Part shown: in pieces, positions 11,606 through 21,449 of the stretch
Layout: each line of letters begins with the position of its first letter
Position numbering within the stretch: the stretch's first letter is position 1
DNA from: Pseudopithomyces maydicus
Taxonomy: Eukaryota; Ascomycota; Dothideomycetes; Pleosporales; Didymosphaeriaceae
Direction of reading: 5' to 3'
Assembly (NCBI GenBank): GCA_026873275.1
Contig: JANTUC010000007.1
Location: 1,550,001-1,614,000 of the forward strand
DNA: 64,000 bases
Made by a program: the position numbers and the translations under genes
The notes under the pieces: generated by a model
Database searches by the model: none
Seen by the model: only the letters and a program-made list of their open reading frames with translations
Told to the model about the DNA's origin: nothing

Positions 11606-11978
11606 CACCATACATGCATGTATGATGTAATGTATGGCAGAATAAAGATATGTGAAACAAAGGGCTTGTGTTGGGGGCACACAACGTGCAGCATACGTTG
11701 AGTGGCGGTCCATAGGTTGTGCTCCAATGCTTATCATAAGACAGTTTGTGTCTGCAGCTGCCGTGACAAGGCATTTGTTTACTGTAGCACCGGGGCGCGG
11801 CCCGAAACCTTAGCGGGCACAAGACTGCAACGCTAAGGTGGTTGCCAATGCCAAGTCTTGAGCACGTACCCCTCGCTCCCCAGACCAGTCTTGTAACTCT
11901 CCGTGCATGTAGTCCGATCCACCCACCGCCTTCCTTCGGGCATCATATATATCATCCGATTTCGCGCAGTCTCCTAAG
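11606..11978. other. Intergenic
   Basis: No gene recognised. An ATATATCATC element and pyrimidine-rich stretches precede the ATG at 11979 and may belong to its promoter. Confidence 0.4.
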
Positions 11979-12428
11979 ATGCCCATGTCTTATCGAAGTC
12001 AGTCTGCCCCTCCCTCTTCACAGACGCTTCCTGCCAAGGATAGCCCGGACAGCCCGGCTAGCCCGGTTAGCTCAACCACGACACCTGCACTGTGTAGCAC
12101 CAAACGAAAGCGCCCAATACACTCTGAAGAAAACAATTGTGCAAAAAGGCCCAAACTCAGTCCTGTGCTCGCACTCTCGGAAGAAAACCTGCGATTATTA
12201 ACAGACGAGACCATGACCTCGTCTGGCATCAAAAGAACTTCGTCGCGACGTTCCATAGCCAAATCCGATGCAAGATCTGACACCGTGTCAGATCTTACCA
12301 AAACAGCCAATGCGTCTGTCTATCGCTTCAAAACCCTTGCTGCTGCTCAAATTCACATTCACAGTACCCCAAGCAGTGAAATCGAAGAGGCCATCAGGAA
12401 GGTTTTAGAACGTCCAGTTTCTAATTAG
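11979..12428 (+). pseudogene. Truncated paralog of the gene at 54.1-55.4 kb
   Basis: The 149-residue frame parallels the N-terminal third of the 429-residue protein on the minus strand at 55386-54097. Both have a KRKR/RKRAR basic segment, a LALSEENLRLL versus LPLTQENIRLF motif, a Ser/Arg-rich stretch, and an acidic helix (EIEEAIRKVLERP versus ELEKHIRDVICKP). It then stops; nothing downstream resembles the rest of the family. The basic segments suggest nuclear targeting. It is either a 3'-truncated duplicate or a short family member that keeps only the N-terminal part. Confidence 0.55.
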
Positions 12429-12981
12429 AATCTCTGTTCAGCGTCCCTTTTAAGCCGCCTAAATATATATCTACTGATTACGTCTTGCTGCTATCAATAG
12501 CTAATACTCAGGAGTAACTACGGTCTAAACTTTTCCTATGGGGTTTATAAGTTATCTATAGGATTCCAGCGCTAAGGCCTGTGCATCTACCTCCGCCCCT
12601 TCATACTCATTTTTCGCAATTTGGACTTCACTTCTCCGCACTATTCCAGCGTTTTGTGCAGATGCATCTACCTGTCATGCGTCAATCTCTGTTTCCCACT
12701 TCCTTTCTTCTTCTCTACGGTTAGTTTGGCTGCTTGAAAAGCCCTCACAGCTTTTTGGCCTCGTTCGCAAAATTAGATTGATAAGTTAATACAGACTGAA
12801 TGTCTAAATAGGTGCTGTTGGTACTCACGCATTCGATAGCGGTAATTGTAGTTCACTTGACATGGGCACCTCTAATTATACACCCATATGTTCAACATAA
12901 CCCTATTCTAGTCGGATGAGATAAAGATTTACACACTCCTCAGAAATAATATATGTCCACACTCCTTCCCAACGCTCGAAA
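12429..12981. other. Intergenic, AT-rich
   Basis: About 0.55 kb between convergent genes, no frame or repeat of note. Confidence 0.5.
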
Positions 12982-13770
12982 TTATGTTACCTGCACATTG
13001 ACTGTAGGCGTATCATCTATACTAACGTGGCCTCTGAGTGATTCACTTGTGACACGTTTCTCAATCAACCGCTGGCACTCATTTGAGCATTGCGTGAAAG
13101 CATTCCCAAGGCATTCATAAGCTGCCACCCAATTCCGGACGTCATTTTGAAGCCTTTGGTTCGCAGCTTCGAGGTGCCGACAATAGTGTACAGCATCCAG
13201 TCTTTTTTGTTCGGTGGTATGTAACATTTCTTTAGAAATTCTATGAGATTCGATCTCAGTTTTGAGAAGAAGTGCAATAGCTGAAGACTGATCATTATGA
13301 GGAGGCAGGAGCCACGAGGCTGCAGAACGACTTGTAATTTCAGAGGGCCAAGCGCTGTCATGAGGCTCATCGAAGAAAACCCTCTCGTTAGTATTTGATG
13401 GCGCGAAGGATGAAGAAACGGAACTGGACGATCCTGGGGATGATTCGCTGCTAGCTGTGATACCAAGCGCGTTGGTGTTCAGTAGCGGAGCTGGAGATTT
13501 TGGGAAAACCGTAGTCTGCTGATTTGCGGCGGGTTTCGCTCGCAATGGCGGTAATGAGGTGTAACGAACGGAGGTGTTGCGGACCATAGTGGTGGGCGTT
13601 GCGGGAAGTCCTGTATTGTCATCGATAAGAGCTTTTGATCTGAGCGGGAAGCGCACAGACCAAGAACAGGCTTCTCGATTTTCGAAATTCCCCATTTCAC
13701 TTTTGGAAATCCAAAACCCATGACTGAACTCGTCCAGTTGATGAATATGGCCATAGCCATGCGAATCCAA
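12982..13770 (-). CDS. Coiled-coil hypothetical protein, 5' end unresolved
   Basis: The frame has a Ser/Pro-rich low-complexity middle (residues about 85-130) and a C-terminal helical, coiled-coil-like region (about 165-240). The 5' end is TTG preceded in frame by a stop within GTTTAG, which looks like a splice acceptor (13784 region). The first exon is therefore probably missing from this model; the first in-frame ATG would be about 25 codons in. No family recognised. It is divergent from the pseudokinase gene with only about 110 nt between the coding ends. Confidence 0.5.
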   Translation of the reverse strand: MDSHGYGHIHQLDEFSHGFWISKSEMGNFENREACSWSVRFPLRSKALIDDNTGLPATPTTMVRNTSVRYTSLPPLRAKPAANQQTTVFPKSPAPLLNTNALGITASSESSPGSSSSVSSSFAPSNTNERVFFDEPHDSAWPSEITSRSAASWLLPPHNDQSSAIALLLKTEIESHRISKEMLHTTEQKRLDAVHYCRHLEAANQRLQNDVRNWVAAYECLGNAFTQCSNECQRLIEKRVTSESLRGHVSIDDTPTVNVQVT

Positions 13771-13881
13771 AGCATGCTAAACAATGTCAACAGCCAACCC
13801 TTTCTATCGCTAGTTCAGGACGGCCTCTATCATACTTGCCGAGTACCACAAGAGCACCGCTCATTCAAGTGAACCGTCCAG

Positions 13882-15064
13882 ATGCCTACTGTAGACCGCC
13901 AACCACATCGTCTTCCTCGACCACAACGAGTGCTCGGAAGCGCAAAAGGAGTCGTACCCACTAAGCTAGCGCTTCTTGAAGCGAAAGCTCGCCGGGACAA
14001 CTCGTCTTCCGGGCCATCCGCCCAGCTTCCAGCCGATTCAAAAGCTCCTAGCGTGCCTGCACCTGTTTTCAAACCACCTAAAAAACCATCCTTTCAGTCT
14101 TTTGGCCGGCGGGAAGCTCTGCCGCAATCGATTCAGGCTTCGGACAGACTTGGTCCGGTTGTCACCTTGGGCACTTTAACACAGGATGGTCAAGATTGGG
14201 ATGTACGTGCCCAGCGAGGCCGTCGTGGCTTGGTCATGGTGAGGACGCTAACGGTTGCGGCTGGTACAATGCAAGAACGAGCACTCAATGCGGTTAACCA
14301 TGAGAATATAATCAAGGTTTTGGACGTACTATTGACCAACGAAATGATGGAGTTGTCCTTCGAGTATTCCCGCTTTACCCTTGCACAGGTGCTCCATGTC
14401 CATCTAAAATTGGAAGAAAAACAAATTCAATGCATCGCGTTTGCTGTAAGTTGCCTGCCCACTCTTACAAGACTTCAGGAGCTTAGCTCGTTAGATGTTC
14501 AATGCGCTCCATCATCTCGCGAGACACAACATGATCCATCATCGAGTGCAAGCAACGGCCATCCGCTTCATGACGCCAGATCTAAGGATTGTGCTTTGTG
14601 AGTCTGCTGTCATAACGATAAGGCGAAGCTGATATGGCCAGCGGATTTTCAGGCGGTCACCCAGAATGAAAGCTCGGAAACCAACAATTCAGACCTAATG
14701 GATCTCGGCTTTGTGTTACTCGAATGTATGGAAGGCCATGCACTTCCACCCGAGAAACGCAACACGACCTTTATCAGCCAACAACGTGCTGTCAACAAGG
14801 TCTTTGGATTGACAAATGCTGAGCAATGGAGCGGCTGCAAGGACATGATAGATTTCCTCGACGAACTATTGAATAGTAGCAAAACAGCAATGTCTAAGTA
14901 TTCTAAGCCGGTGAGTTTCCACACATAGATTTTTATTGCATGCTGCTTACGCAAACGGGAAGCACATATTTGTATCTAGCAGTATTCCCGACAACGAATG
15001 CCTTAGGCCGTACATGGAACTGGTAGCACTTGAGTGTTTTGCGATGTGGATGCCAAAGATTTGA
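13882..15064 (+). CDS. Protein pseudokinase, four exons, 345 aa
   Basis: Exons 13882-14445, 14495-14597, 14642-14910 and 14963-15064 are joined by introns of 49, 44 and 52 nt, all with GTAAGT/GTGAGT donors, and the frame closes exactly. After a Pro/Ser-rich N-terminus (about 1-90), kinase-like subdomains follow in order: VMVRTL where the ATP-binding Lys is expected, VNHENIIKVLDVL, MELSFEYSRFTLAQVL (hinge), HNMIHHRVQATAIRF where HRD should be, and LSDFQAV where DFG should be. The catalytic Lys, the HRD Asp and the Gly of DFG are all replaced, so phosphotransfer is unlikely. This matches the fungal STE20/PAK-like pseudokinase orphans found in several Pezizomycotina; the role is unknown. Confidence 0.75.
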
Positions 15065-15410
15065 GCAACAATTCTTCTCTTCGTGTTTACTTGCTGTGGT
15101 TTATGTGAATTTGTAATTTGAAAAATTCATCTTGACTACAAGATCATGTTCACATGACTAATATTTCTTGATTATTCAGTCATCATCATATGAACCTAAC
15201 CAGATCATCCCGACAATAACCAATGGCAGATCAGACGCAGTGGAGTCATATAAAAAGACCACTAGAATGAATGGGTCGATGTAGTTGATGTTTGGGAAGG
15301 GGAGTAAAGAAAGAGAAAGAGAGAGACCAATATTCCTTTTCTACGCAGTCACCTATATTATCAAACCAGATATAATGAGAATGAATCAAACTCTACAAAT
15401 ATTCAATTAT
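15065..15410. other. Intergenic
   Basis: AT-rich spacer between convergent genes, with a short purine run (GGGAAGGGGAGTAAAGAAAG) near 15290-15330. Confidence 0.5.
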
Positions 15411-16137
15411 CTAGATGGGACTATGCTCCGTCCAGCCACGGATAACATTTACTGGCGGTGCGTCGCTCATGATAGCATCTCCAAACATCCAACTCATCAA
15501 TGAGTTGCACCAGTCTGCGGTGGTTTGTTGAAAATCATCTAACCCAGCCAAACTTCCGCGCATCTCGTCGATTCTTTCCTTTGATTCTTGAATGTACCTT
15601 TTCCTATATTAGCTACAATCTCGAGTTTGATTGACAATCTCACTTCTCCTGCTCCTTGAGTCTGTTCTGGAGCTCTTGAACATGATTTGCGGTGATGACA
15701 AGAAAGTCGTTGGTGCTTCTCAACGCAGCTTCAAACGCCTGGCGCATCTGCCTCGTCTCGCTGACATGTTTCTCTCCCATAGAATTGATCTTCGTCTCCA
15801 GTCGCTCAATTGTTTTTTGTAAGTTCAACTCGGTGTCAATTTTGGGTATAACATCTTGGAAAGCTTCACATTCTGACGTAGTTGGCGTCCATGGAAGTGA
15901 CACCATTACTCCTTCGTCAGCTTGCTCGGATGTCATGGTTGCTGAGGAGAGAAGAGCTATGAATTTTCGACCCGTAATTTGATGGGATTTGATGTCACTA
16001 AGTAATATCGGCATGTCAGTATTTGAGAAACCTGATTCCTTTTTCCTGAAATTTTCGCATACTGTGGTGGGAACTGGATATCGGAATCTGATTTTGGGGT
16101 CGGCCAAGACTACGAAATCTGCGATTGGATCATAATG
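15411..16137 (-). CDS. Coiled-coil hypothetical protein, 5' end incomplete
   Basis: Exon 16137-15644 joins exon 15603-15411 across a 40-nt intron (donor GTGAGA, branch GCTAAT, acceptor ATATAG). About 230 residues are visible. A hydrophilic N-terminal part is followed by a long coiled coil (about residues 100-190, IERLETKINSMGEK...) and a tail with several Trp. The upstream limit is an in-frame TAG that forms a splice acceptor (CATTTAG), so the start lies in an unseen first exon. No family recognised. Confidence 0.6.
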
Positions 16138-16240
16138 CTAAATGTATAGCTAGTTATATGAATAAACAGTATATATAGATGAATTCTCTTCACTGCAAAG
16201 ATTGCAATCTCTAAACCGGACAACGACACCAGAATCAGCC

Positions 16241-16628
16241 ATGCATTTTGTTTCCTTGCTTATCACGGCTCTCCCTGCTTTAGCCATTCCTTTTCATCGA
16301 CCACCGCAAATTCAAGAGAAATGCCAAAAAGTAGCAGGCAAAAATCTCTGTCGTCGAAATCAACCTACGTGTCAGGTAATTTGACCAACAAATTTTGCTA
16401 TGATTTGCTAATGTCTATATCTAGCTTATGGACACTCTCGGTATTAGAGAGGTCTACTCTGTCTGTATCGTTCATCCCGCACTTCGCAGGTCCGATCAAG
16501 GATCCATGAGATGTTCAAGAATTAATGACAGTAACTCATGCGAGCTAGAAGGTAACCTCGGCATTCTCGACAATGTCTGCGTAGACCAGGAATGTTTAGA
16601 GGCCACAGAAAACCTGGTTGCCCTCTAA
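16241..16628 (+). CDS. Small secreted cysteine-rich protein, two exons
   Basis: Exon 16241-16375 and exon 16425-16628 (intron 49 nt, branch GCTAATG) encode 112 residues. The first about 18 form a signal peptide (MHFVSLLITALPALAIPF). The mature part has eight cysteines, which could form four disulfides. Size, secretion signal and cysteine content fit the class of fungal small secreted proteins that includes many candidate effectors. No specific family or toxin is recognised, so function is open. It is divergent from the coiled-coil gene. Confidence 0.7.
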
Positions 16629-16979
16629 TCTTGCTATAATCGGAGTCTGAAAATCCAACGCTCTCTTTTCGTTTCTCATATTATAACCCCTGCATTCATT
16701 TCCAACATCTACTTTTCCTAGATCTCCTATACACGCTCGCTAAATATTATTTCCTTTAGTGTGGTGTTACACTCAATTTGTATCCGACTTTCCTATTTCC
16801 TTAGAAAATCACACTCACCCCCTTCATTTCTCTATATGTTTGTCGAACGTTTAACTAAAATCCGTTCTTAACCAACTTTGCGTTTTTCTAGTTGTTACTG
16901 TACATAGGCTTACATGAACTGAACTTTTCACTGCGCTAGAATTCCTATTTTTGCATTTTGATACTCTAATGTGCATCCA

Positions 16980-17500
16980 CGCCTCGCGAAACAACCACCG
17001 TAACGGGACAAACCAGCAGTACTTTGACTTTGCAGCAACAGCAAACCCGCGCACGCTTTCATTATTTCTATGCTATCCTTGCGTAACGTGAGAAGATGGC
17101 TTCCAAATCGCTAGAGCGATATGAATACAAAAAATACACTCGCATACACGTCTGCCCGCCCGATCCGCAAAGTGTCCACCTTTATAGCGAAAGCGAACCT
17201 CACCCAACACAGACCGCCGCTGTATGTTCATCGCTGTCGCACTGCATTAAGTGCCTTTATATAGGCCTACCAGCCCAACAGAAACGCCGAGAAACCAGTA
17301 TCAACCACACGGCTGCGAAGGGCGTTCGATTCGTGTAGGGCTAATCTGCTAATTGGTACTTCCAAGAGAAGCGGCAGCCGCACTCGGCTAGTGTGTAATG
17401 ACTTGCAGATCTAGCCGTATCTTTACCGTGTAATGTATCTGCGGTAGCTGCTGACTCTGTGGCTGCGCAGTTGCGCGACGCCACTTGGTGTGTGGCTGTG
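16980..17500 (+). repeat. Dispersed repeat R1, copy 1
   Basis: The stretch CGTAACGGGACAAACCAGCAGTACTTTGACTTTGCAGCAACA and what follows recurs in reverse orientation at 37570-37050, and its 3' half recurs at about 28905-29110. Copies 1 and 3 contain related short frames (MASKSLERYEYKKY... at 17096 and MASEPLEQYQYEKY... at 37453), so the element once carried coding sequence. The shared 3' part includes GGTACTTC..AGAGAAG.GGCAGCCG. Element class unknown. Confidence 0.7.
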
Positions 17501-17959
17501 CGAGCTGCACAAGCGTTCGGATTAACGGCGGTTCCGGCGTAGGATTGGGAGCAGTGATGAAGACAGGGGTGGGTGCTGGTTTAGCCAGCTACGCGCTCCA
17601 GCTTCGAAACTAACGTTAGCCAACTTATAGCTACGAGTCTAAACGCGATTCAACGCACAGCAATGCTCACGACATAGCACTGCTACGCCCTCGTCCTCCG
17701 GCGCCCGTTATCGTTCCCTCTCCTAGCCGATAAGACGACCCGGTCGAGCCCGCCACGTCCTCATGCTTCTCGAGTCCACCAATGCCGATGCCTAGACCAA
17801 GCAACAGCGGGCTCTTGCCTTGACTCTTGGGAGGGACATACAGTGCGACGGGAAGAGTGTAGATGGGGTAGGGTGCGGCGGTCCTGGAAATCGAAGCCTG
17901 CGCTTCGGAGCGGATTCCACCGAGCGTTACTAGCGAGACGCTGCCGTTGCAAGCGCACA

Positions 17960-18215
17960 TGAAGGCGGAGAGGCGCTGCATGCCTTGGTGATACAGCTGT
18001 CGTACGGTCAAACAACGAGTGGCTCCTTGCATGAGCACTGCAATCTCTGGTGTCGCAGAAAGGTGCTTCAGTCCGACCTCTGGTGGTTTTGAGTGCTAGA
18101 TTGCTCATGTTCACGAGGGATGAGTACTAGTTAGTAGCAGAGTTGCGGGTAGTGGCCATGCTTGGCAAGAGTCTACACCATCTAGAGCTGCATACATCAC
18201 TCTTCTCTTCAGCTA
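17960..18215 (-). repeat. Dispersed repeat R2, copy 1
   Basis: Read on the minus strand, this matches 37587-37770: GTATGCAGCTCTAGAT, CCAAGCATGG, ACTCATCC, then CAGAGGTCGGACTGAAGCAC and CCAGAGATTGCAGTGCTCATGCAAGG. The two copies diverge abruptly immediately after GCTCATGCAAGG. Confidence 0.7.
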
Positions 18216-18238
18216 CATCTACATACCATTACATTTAC

Positions 18239-18295
18239 GCAAGGTCAGGGCAGGAACGGGTCGGCCACCCTTTCGGTGGCGGTGGCAACCCAAGG
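18239..18295 (+). repeat. GGTCAGGGCAGGAACGGGTCGGCCACC box, copy A
   Basis: One of four copies of a GCAA-GGTCAGG.CA.GAACGGGTCGGCCACC box (others at 37768, 49560 minus strand and 61015). In all copies it can be read as SGQERVGH. Downstream similarity with the 37.8 kb copy continues (GGTGGCAA...CAA.GTACC). Confidence 0.75.
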
Positions 18296-18423
18296 TACCC
18301 TTCAAGTACTATGCATTTCACGATGTTTAGTAAGAGAGCTACTGTGCACACGCTAGGCTATCTTGGTATTATGTTGGCTTGCTGCTTTACTCCAGTCGTG
18401 TTCCGCTTTGAACAGTGAGTACT

Positions 18424-18957
18424 CTACTCGCTGCTGTCTATAGCCTCTAGTTGCCATGCCGCAAGCGTTGCCTGAGATGATAACGTGTAGGGGTGATGAG
18501 AGCCTAGAACTTTATCTCGTAGTCTACAGCAGTCCTGCATCAAGGAAAATGCCTCCTTCAGTTTACCAAGACCTTTCAATGTAAAGGCGAGGTTGTTCAT
18601 GCTGGTCAGCGTGTCGGGATGGTCTGCTCGGAGCTTCGTCTTGCGAGTCTCCATCACTTGCACAAACAGCGCTTCGGCGTCTGCCCACCGGCCTTGGTCA
18701 CTGTACGTCGACGCCAGGTTCGCCATGCTCGTCAGCGTGTCGGGATGGTCTGCTCCGAGCTTCGTCTTGCGAGTCTCCATCACTTGCACAAATAGCGCTT
18801 CGGCTTCTGCCCACCGACCCCTAGAACGATACACTTCACCTACTATTGCCATGCTCTGAAGCGTATCCTCGTGATCTATGCCTAGTATCCTTCGCCTTGT
18901 CTTTGTAGATATCAAGGACATCGCTTCTGCTTCCGTCCAGTTCCCTACATTATTCAA
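18424..18957 (-). pseudogene. TPR tail of an NB-ARC-TPR receptor (relic)
   Basis: The frame encodes about four 42-residue TPR units of the kinesin-light-chain-like type (EAEALFVQVMETRKTKLGADHPDTLTSMANLASTY). Two units are almost identical at DNA level (126-bp period, 18600-18851). In fungi such units form the C-terminus of NB-ARC STAND proteins, as in the loci at 27.2 and 47.3 kb. Here no NB-ARC part lies upstream; only a short, stop-interrupted remnant precedes the first ATG, so I read it as a 5'-truncated relic, though a short TPR protein cannot be excluded. Confidence 0.6.
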
Positions 18958-19424
18958 TTACATCGTGACTGCCAAAGTACTCAGTGTTTGTCGGCCTCTA
19001 GACAGCGTCGATGGCTCTGCCCATTTTGTTATGAGCTGGAGGAGGTTATGTGTTATCTTGAAAACATGGAGAGCATCGTGGCAACACCACTGGCCGTCGC
19101 TTGCGATTCTTGCATTAACATAGACAGTCATAAACAGTAGCGCTATTCCAACCGATCGAATTCGAGCGAGAGGCTGTCAAAGACTTATGCTTGAGGCATA
19201 CATTGGGGCAAGACGTCTTGGAATTGAATAACATTCGATATGTATAGTCAAATTGTGGTAACAGTTTACTAAGAGATGATATGACATGACGGTTGAACTG
19301 CATCGAATCGTAGTAGTGATGTCTTGTGCAGCCAAGTTCCCAATTTTGTCGAGTCCTAGGATAGACTGGCACGACTGATAAATGCTCTTCATATTGAAAG
19401 ACCGTGAACATTCCATGTTTGTCG

Positions 19425-20141
19425 CTAGGATTGAACTCCATTACGAGACACCACTATCCATCCAAGCTCTCGCATGTAGTCTTTTGCTGCAGCAGTTGGG
19501 ATCCCATCGAAGTCCAAAAATCGGACAATGATTTTGCGCAATGAGGGAATAGCTCTCAATCGTGCATCGATTAATAGGAGCGCTTCTCGACGAAAGTCAT
19601 CTGGCTCCCTGAAGAAGCTAGAATTCTTGTAGTGCACAACAGTTTCCAGAGTTGATAACTTCGTGCACTTGTCTTGATAGAGTCTGACACTCTGCAGACT
19701 GTCGGTCCTGAGCTCGAGTCTTTTCGCCTGGTCATTTATGCGTTCTGCGACCGGAAAATTGACAGATAAATAGGAAAGCGAGGCTGCGTTCAAGGGGCCA
19801 ATGCAGTCTAAAAATGACCGCAGGAGATTGGCTTGGAGTGGTGTGATATCCTCGAGCTGGAATTGGTTCATACCATAGAGCACAGCGCTAGATTCTATGT
19901 ATATCTGTCGGTTGGTACGTAGCAATGCGAGCCATCGGAAAGGTCTATCAGGCGCAAAGCTCTCTATAGGAGAGTTTGGCTCTTGAAAGATATAGAGTGG
20001 ATGTTGTAAGACGAGCAATCTCTTGTAGATGTTGTCGCGTACCCTTCTAGGCAAATCGATGAAGCTGACCGGAGTTGAGCCTGTTAGGGTTGGATCTTTC
20101 TTTTGCTGGGAATCCATCACGATCTGTGGGCCACAATCCAA
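19425..20141 (-). CDS. F-box/2EXR-like protein, 238 aa
   Basis: After a short N-terminus comes FIDLPRRVRDNIYKRLLVL (about residues 27-45), the typical fungal 'F..LPrE.R..IY.y.L' motif of F-box-like/2EXR proteins. It is followed by RPFRWLALLRTNRQIYIESSAVLYGMNQF, which is the usual second conserved block (LL.vcrqi..E....ly..n.F). Intact single frame. Molecular role unknown. A further frame just downstream (19441-19115) could be a spliced C-terminus but I cannot place an intron. Confidence 0.65.
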   Translation of the reverse strand: MDCGPQIVMDSQQKKDPTLTGSTPVSFIDLPRRVRDNIYKRLLVLQHPLYIFQEPNSPIESFAPDRPFRWLALLRTNRQIYIESSAVLYGMNQFQLEDITPLQANLLRSFLDCIGPLNAASLSYLSVNFPVAERINDQAKRLELRTDSLQSVRLYQDKCTKLSTLETVVHYKNSSFFREPDDFRREALLLIDARLRAIPSLRKIIVRFLDFDGIPTAAAKDYMRELGWIVVSRNGVQS

Positions 20142-21449
20142 GAGTGTCTTTTTGTAACAAGACAGATCTTTTGACTGTCGCCGGTCAGGTAACGTTCACA
20201 GAAGATCGGAAGTAGCTGACGATTGATCTTTTCCATAGATTTGAGGGGCTTGCGGTTTGCCAAGGCTGCCAACTTCCAAGTTCCAGGGTCGGATAATGTT
20301 TTGTCCGGCTGCCACGCTTAGCAGATGACGCCACCTGTCAATAGTCAAGTCAATTTTTTTCAAGGCTGCAAACAATTACATCTACTACACAACGTGTATT
20401 CTGGGCACTGCAACAGCAATCGAAATCTAGGTGGCAAAGTGGAAGACCGCTGCCGCAAAAGGCCAGCTTAGGTTGAAGGGAGTGTATCCCGGCAGTTTCT
20501 CCGCGCTGGCGACAAGGCTGTCAAAACGCATTAGACCGGCCGTACGCTGCTGGCCGCTCTCAGCACGCGGCAGCTTGCAGTAGCGTGATGGGATATTTAG
20601 GGCCACACTGCGCACTGTGGCTGAGTTGGCTCCAAACAGCCAGGAGAGACGCTGTAACAACAAGCTTCGTAGAAGTGCTCTATCCGCTGGCATCCTACCC
20701 ACATGTGCCTTGTTCTAATATGAGTTCACAAGGTAAATACGGCCTTAGCACATATGGCAAGGCGAGGCGGCGCAGGACGCTGGGTGCTTGATGCAGCGAA
20801 CAGCACCTTCAGCCCGATTGCATGCACTGCCTCGCCAGGTTACCTTCTCTGCCTAGTCGCGCCCACATCATGCTAGTCTCACTATCACAGGAGTCGTTCG
20901 CGACCTCCCCAGACTAAAACTCAAGCGCCATGCGACTCCTCCATTTTATGCGCTACGCAGACTGGTTTTGACTCTTGATCTTCACCATCTTGGCTTCCTT
21001 TGTAGCCCACCGAGCTCTCCACAAGTGTACACTATTGTGAACGAATAGGGGTATTAGAGGAGAGTCGATGGACGGCACCGACAGAACGAGCGATAGCATG
21101 GTCAATAACGCGCAATTCGGCATCGGAGGCTGATGTGCTGGAAGACGAAAATTGCAGAACAGATGCGTATTACGCTTGTCTATATTCGAGGACGTTACGG
21201 GCACTCCGAGCGTCCAGAAGAAAAGGCGTCTCGTGTTGCGTGGGAAGGATTACTGTGTCTGTGCGCTCGTGTACGGTAAGCGCCTATAACGTCACGCACC
21301 TGATAATACTTAATGCCATGCGGGGTATTACCGTAGCAGTAAATTTAACTGTTTACCGTTGAGACACCGACAACCCTTCTTCCATCCACGTACAGTCCGT
21401 TCCGTTAGAGTGACAAGAGACCCAGCTTTCCGAATCCCATGCCATCCCC
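20142..21449. other. Intergenic, no supported gene
   Basis: About 1.3 kb. Short frames such as 20702-20427 lack recognisable features. A GC-richer block at 20430-20680 may be a decayed coding fragment. The last 100 nt are probably the promoter of the NACHT-ankyrin gene. Confidence 0.4.

Noticed and set aside
17096..17338. 80-codon ATG frame as a gene
   Set aside because: It lies inside repeat R1 and recurs in altered form at 37453-37259, so it is element sequence.
20427..20702. 91-codon minus-strand frame
   Set aside because: No start context, motif or neighbour exon; could be a relic but cannot be supported.
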